A program made the position numbers and the translations under genes. A model generated the notes under the pieces. That model was not told the origin of the DNA. It did not search any database and saw only the letters and a program-made list of their open reading frames with translations. DNA of 25,709 bases, from positions 1-25,709 of the forward strand of contig CAYXMS010000022.1 in NCBI GenBank assembly GCA_964466185.1. Reading direction: 5' to 3'. The DNA is from CAZTYI01 sp964466185. Lineage in GTDB: Bacteria > Chlamydiota > Chlamydiia > Chlamydiales > SM23-39. This document shows positions 22,598 through 25,709 of the stretch, piece by piece; within the stretch, counting starts at the first letter, position 1, and every line of letters begins with the position of its first letter.

Positions 22598-23437
22598 TTA
22601 TTGTTCTGTACTAATTAAATCAGCCAGTTTTTTTAAATTGGTTAAATAATCTTCCGAATAAGGGTCAACCATAATAGGAGAAACGTTTAACTTTTCGGCA
22701 ATTAACACAGCCCCTTTATTGTCTACCTGAGCTTGAATAAAGATTTTTTTTACCCCTTCTTTCTGAGCTTGCTTAAATAGCTGATAAAAACTTTTTAAAG
22801 TCGGCTCTTTATGGTGCGCATTTTCTACAGATAATTGCTTCAGTCCATAATCTTTGCAAAAATAGGTAAAAGCACTATGCGAGGTCAAAATGGTTTTGTG
22901 CCCGATGCCTTGAAGCTTGTGTGCAATTTCTCGGTCCGTTTGTTTTATTCTGCTTATTAGATTTTTTAAGTTTTTTTTATAAAACTGCCGATTATTAGGA
23001 AAAGCTTTTTCTAAAACAGATGCTATCTTTCGAGCTTGTAAAACGGCTATTTTAGGAGATAGCCAAACATGCAGGTCATTGTCAATCAAATCGATGTTCT
23101 CCGTTAAATCGAAAACTTGTAAATTTGGATTGTAAGGACGCACTAAAGGTATAAATTCTTCTTCAAAAGCCTCTTTGGAAATAAACCAAATTTTAGCTTT
23201 AACTGCTAAGTCTAAATGCTTGGCAGAAGGCTCAAAATGATGGGGATCAGCCTCTGCCGGAATTAAATTTTTTACTTCAATCGTATCTCGAGCTATTTGT
23301 TCAACAAAAAAAAGATAGGCCGGAATAGAAACTGCTACCATAGGCTTTTTTAAAGCCCCAGCTTTTGCAGTTTGATCAGTTACCGTAGAAGAGCAGCCAA
23401 TTAAAAATAAAAATAAAAAATATATAAAAAATTTCAT
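22598..23437 (-). CDS. Zinc/manganese-binding lipoprotein of the ABC importer
   Basis: This solute-binding protein (cluster A-I, ZnuA/TroA type) captures the metal outside the inner membrane. The 279-residue precursor has a signal peptide with lipobox LIGC (Cys15). Likely ligands are in ADPHHFEPS (His66/67), DLHVWLSP (His123), TSHSAF (His187) and VDPYSEDY (Asp258 or Glu262), giving a three-His plus acid site. The His-rich loop typical of many ZnuA proteins is absent, so manganese or iron cannot be excluded. It opens the three-gene minus-strand operon and mirrors CT415. No clear Shine-Dalgarno or Zur box was recognised upstream. Confidence 0.92.
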   Translation of the reverse strand: MKFFIYFLFLFLIGCSSTVTDQTAKAGALKKPMVAVSIPAYLFFVEQIARDTIEVKNLIPAEADPHHFEPSAKHLDLAVKAKIWFISKEAFEEEFIPLVRPYNPNLQVFDLTENIDLIDNDLHVWLSPKIAVLQARKIASVLEKAFPNNRQFYKKNLKNLISRIKQTDREIAHKLQGIGHKTILTSHSAFTYFCKDYGLKQLSVENAHHKEPTLKSFYQLFKQAQKEGVKKIFIQAQVDNKGAVLIAEKLNVSPIMVDPYSEDYLTNLKKLADLISTEQ

Positions 23438-23548
23438 AGCTAATCTTTAATTTTAGACTTTTTTAGCTAATTTTTGCAAATGCTAACAGTTACAAGCCCC
23501 CTTGCCAGATAAATAAAATTTCAGTTAAGCTGTTAAACTTCTTATTAA

Positions 23549-23635
23549 GGAGAGATGTCCGAGGGGCTTAAGGAGCGCGCTTGGAAAGCGCGTATACGTG
23601 AAAGCGTATCGTGGGTTCGAATCCCACTCTCTCCG
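23549..23635 (+). tRNA. tRNA-Ser (GGA)
   Basis: The 87-base class II tRNA has acceptor arms GGAGAGA and TCTCTCC, discriminator G, anticodon stem CGCGC/GCGCG around loop TTGGAAA (anticodon GGA), a long variable arm (TACG/CGTA) and T arm GGGTTCGAATCCC. CCA is not encoded. It borders an AT-rich accessory segment on its 3' side. Confidence 0.97.
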
Positions 23636-23682
23636 AAGTTTTTTGCTTAAAATATTAGTAAGTAGTAATTTATATTTTTCTT

Positions 23683-23711
23683 TTGATATATAAATGTAAC
23701 TCAGTTACAAT
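23683..23711 (+). promoter_or_regulatory. Toxin-antitoxin promoter overlapped by a palindromic operator
   Basis: TTGATA (23683-23688) and TACAAT (23706-23711) are 17 bases apart. The palindrome TGTAAC-TCA-GTTACA (23695-23709) covers part of the spacer and most of the -10 box. That is the standard geometry for autorepression by an antitoxin with a DNA-binding domain, here probably the HTH protein at 24064. Confidence 0.6.
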
Positions 23712-23740
23712 TACAATTTAATTTAACATTGAAGACTCTT

Positions 23741-24067
23741 ATGGCGAAAAGGGTTAATCGAACAGAGAAATATAAGAACTTAATAGAACGTATTAAAGTC
23801 TGTATAGAAAAAGGGAGTTATAGATTTACTGAGCATGCGTTAGAAAGGAAAATTCAAAGATCCTTTACTTTACCTGATGTTCTGTATATTTTAAAAAATG
23901 GGTATCATGAAAAAGCAAAGGATGTTTGGGATCAACCATATAAAATATGGAAATATGCAATAAAAGGAAAAACTATAGATAAAATTGAAGGTAGAATTAT
24001 TGTAAACCTAGATAAATCAGGAATACTTATTATTACAATAATTCGTTTAAATAAGGGGAAAAAATGA
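23741..24067 (+). CDS. DUF4258-type putative toxin of a type II TA module
   Basis: The 108-residue basic protein matches the DUF4258 layout: a helix, then YRFTEHALERKIQRSFTLPDV (H-A-x-x-R core), a helix leading to a Gly (ILKNGYHEK), YKIWKYAIKG, and a final strand pair GRIIVNLDKSGILIITIIRL. DUF4258 proteins are small ribonuclease-like toxins related in fold to the RelE/MqsR group; activity here is inferred. I start at the ATG at 23741; a TTG four codons upstream is possible. The stop overlaps the antitoxin start as ATGA, so translation is coupled. Toxin-first order resembles mqsRA and higBA. The visibly higher A/T content and lysine richness compared with the neighbouring core genes suggest acquisition. 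Confidence 0.7.
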   Translation: MAKRVNRTEKYKNLIERIKVCIEKGSYRFTEHALERKIQRSFTLPDVLYILKNGYHEKAKDVWDQPYKIWKYAIKGKTIDKIEGRIIVNLDKSGILIITIIRLNKGKK

Positions 24068-24540
24068 AAAAGAAAATACGTAAAAGATTTGTCTATGAAG
24101 GATTAGGTTTTCCGATTATTTTAAAAAATATATCCATTATTAAAAAACATGGAGAAATAGTCCCAGATGTAGATTTTAATCGTTTGCAAAAAATTGTATT
24201 ATTAAATCTTTGCCATAAAAACGAACCTTTGACAGGCAATGAAATAAAATTTATTCGAAAATTTTTGGAAATGACTCTAACTGAATTTGGGAAAAAGTTT
24301 GGTTGTTCTCATGTGGCTGTTATGAAATGGGAGAAATATGGCAATCGTTTTGCTAAAATAGAACCAACGACAGATGTATATATTCGCCTTTTTATTTTTA
24401 GTCATTTAAATAGAAAAAATAATGCTTTTAAAGAACTATATGAAAATATTGATATTATGCAACTTCTGAAACGTCGTAATCAGATTACGCATGTTATATT
24501 AGTAATTGATGTTAAAGAAAAATTGAAAATGGTTAGTTAA
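24064..24540 (+). CDS. HTH-type putative antitoxin (MqsA/HigA-like)
   Basis: The 158-residue protein is the likely antitoxin and autorepressor. Its N-terminus has a FVYEGLGFPIILKNISIIKKHGE..PDVDFNRLQ region, possibly the toxin-binding part. Residues about 58-100 form an XRE-type helix-turn-helix: LTGNEIKFIRKFLEMTLTEF, then FGCSHVAVMKWEKYGN. The zinc-binding cysteines of MqsA are absent. AAGGGG precedes its ATG, within the toxin gene, giving it a better ribosome site than the toxin. The C-terminal helical part (about 105-158) is unassigned. A palindrome at 23695-23709 is its probable operator. Confidence 0.7.
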   Translation: MKKKIRKRFVYEGLGFPIILKNISIIKKHGEIVPDVDFNRLQKIVLLNLCHKNEPLTGNEIKFIRKFLEMTLTEFGKKFGCSHVAVMKWEKYGNRFAKIEPTTDVYIRLFIFSHLNRKNNAFKELYENIDIMQLLKRRNQITHVILVIDVKEKLKMVS

Positions 24541-24709
24541 AATCTAGTCCCTTTTTGACAGTTGTTTTACTGATATTCAGCTTTTCCTCGATCTCTGCAT
24601 TACTCATGCCAAGCGCTTTTAACTCCTTGATCTTAGGTGCAAGCTTCTGATAAAGCGGTACGGGATGATCGAAGGTGATCTTAATTTGGATGGGGAGCAG
24701 CGATAAAGT
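24533..24709 (-). pseudogene. Remnant of a helix-turn-helix recombinase/transposase gene
   Basis: On the minus strand a short open stretch between two stops encodes ITFDHPVPLYQKLAPKIKEL, then KALGMSNAEIEEKLNISKTTVKKG, a resolvase/transposase-type helix-turn-helix of the kind found at the end of large serine recombinases. It has no start and no other domain, so it is a gene fragment. It overlaps the last 8 bases of the antitoxin gene. Confidence 0.5.
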
Positions 24710-24775
24710 TCAAATTGGTACCGCTTCTAAAATTCTACATAAATCTATGCAAAAGCATAAACTTATTTTGACACG

Positions 24776-25705
24776 TCAGCCTAGCAGTTCTGCTAACGAA
24801 TTAACGTACCTGAGCTTCCCAGGTAAAATATCGTAGCTTTCGCTGTCACACAAGAGTTTTAAAAGTCTTGAGGATCGAATTATCGTCGATAAATGCAGTA
24901 TATCTGCCGTTTTTAGTTTCCGAACTAACTTCTTATAATCACTCCAAACGTGTTTTTTTCGATTCCTTTCAGGTAGAAAAAAAGCGGACTTTGAGTGTTT
25001 GCTATCTATAATTTCTAGATAACGGGGAAGTTTTTCAGAATAATAATTCAGCCTTCTGGCTATGGCCAAAGCAGCTGATATGTGATTAGACAGTCCATAT
25101 CTAAACATGAATTTTATCCTGCCTATAACACTTGTAAAAGCAGGATTGACTGAATAAGTCTCTACGCCTTTAATAAAAGCTTTTGTCTCAATGGATCTAA
25201 TGATTTGAGAGTAGGAAAAAGCCGAAAGCATTCGAGAGTATCGGTTTCCTTTTTCTCTTAAAGTTTGTTTTTTTTTAGCAAAATCTAACTTTTCAAGAAC
25301 AATCGGCTTTCGCGCTAAAAGAGCTTTTTTTATAATTCTTTTGACAACATCTCCAATTATCGCTTTAGTTTGGTTTTTCTTTTTGCCGTAAGTAGAACAA
25401 GCAAAAACTTCTTGGCCAATTAAATTTCCAAAACGGTCTGTTTCTGCAAATGCGATTTGATGTGCATTGATATCAAGGCCTATAGCCCCAAGCCCTTTTT
25501 GAGTTTTTAAAGTAGGCCGAACCTGTTCGATAGTGACAAAGACTTTCCAGCTTTTTTTATCTTTTTTAAAAAGATAATTAATGGCTTTGCCAAAATGTCC
25601 GAAAGGTTCTTTTAAAAGCCTTAAACGGCCTCTTTTTTCATTCTCCTCTATCGCTTCTGGGCTTGTAGAAACCCCATTTTTTTGATGATTTCGCAGCTTA
25701 AAAAT
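24776..25705 (-). pseudogene. TnpB-related (IS605 OrfB) nuclease fragment at the window edge
   Basis: The minus frame is open from a TAG at 25706-25708 to a stop at 24776. It contains no ATG, GTG or TTG start before 25231, although similarity runs throughout. It shows LGAIGLDINAHQIAFAETDR (RuvC-I Asp codon at 25472-25474), IVLEKLDF (RuvC-II Glu codon at 25292-25294), REKGNRYSRMLSAFSYSQI and the block YSVNPAFTSVIGRIKFMFRYGLSNHISAALAIARR, typical of the TnpB-related branch without the DRD zinc-finger ending. The N-terminus is either beyond the edge behind a nonsense codon or lost. A TATGC/GCATA hairpin at 24746-24759 follows the stop on this strand. No TnpA is visible. Confidence 0.7.
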
Positions 25706-25709
25706 CTAT

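Noticed and set aside
23549..25709. Prophage or integrative element with att sites at tRNA-Ser
   Set aside because: No second copy of the tRNA 3' end was seen within the window and no complete integrase is present.

Overview
The window reads as a chromosomal segment of a low-GC environmental chlamydia (Chlamydiota; family not resolvable from sequence alone). The case rests on gene order. On the minus strand lie rpsL-rpsG-fusA-rpsJ with no tuf gene, next to a Tsp/CT441-type protease. An obgE-rpmA-rplU group sits beside a metal ABC transporter (permease, ATPase, binding lipoprotein), matching the CT415-CT420 neighbourhood of Chlamydia trachomatis. A birA/rodA neighbourhood matches CT725-CT726. 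These three blocks are far apart in C. trachomatis and close together here.

Region 1 (1-6.9 kb) is an accessory cell-surface locus. One promoter followed by a perfect hairpin leads into three plus-strand genes: an intimin/invasin-type (inverse autotransporter) beta-barrel that stops right after the barrel, a small secreted protein of unknown family, and a 966-residue exoprotein with an FHA-type TPS secretion domain and two RTX-like glycine/aspartate repeats. This barrel plus TPS-exoprotein pairing is the best candidate for an undescribed system. The last 595 bp of the exoprotein gene are repeated 1.8 kb downstream as a headless pseudogene. Between the copies, on the minus strand, lie an ankyrin-like gene and a small protein with an Inc-like bilobed hydrophobic domain.

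Region 2 (7-11 kb) holds a membrane-anchored kinase-fold protein lacking the catalytic Asp, birA, a decayed TnpB (IS200/IS605) fragment, rodA, an unknown protein and a BamE/SmpA-like lipoprotein.

Region 3 (10.9-17.4 kb) is the ribosomal str operon, read leftward, followed by the divergent tsp gene. The roughly 360-nt leader of the str operon contains a nested hairpin, other palindromes and a second copy of the 94-bp TnpB/right-end sequence just upstream of rpsL.

Region 4 (17.3-23.6 kb) has tRNA-Phe, an EamA-type transporter ending in a clear terminator, an Hsp20 chaperone, rplU-rpmA-obgE (with a terminator-like hairpin directly at the obgE start codon), the zinc/manganese ABC transporter and tRNA-Ser.

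Region 5 (23.6-25.7 kb) is an AT-rich island after tRNA-Ser. It contains a DUF4258-type toxin with an HTH antitoxin under a promoter overlapped by a palindrome, then remnants of a helix-turn-helix recombinase-like gene and of a TnpB-related nuclease running off the window edge.

No CRISPR array or rRNA gene was seen.
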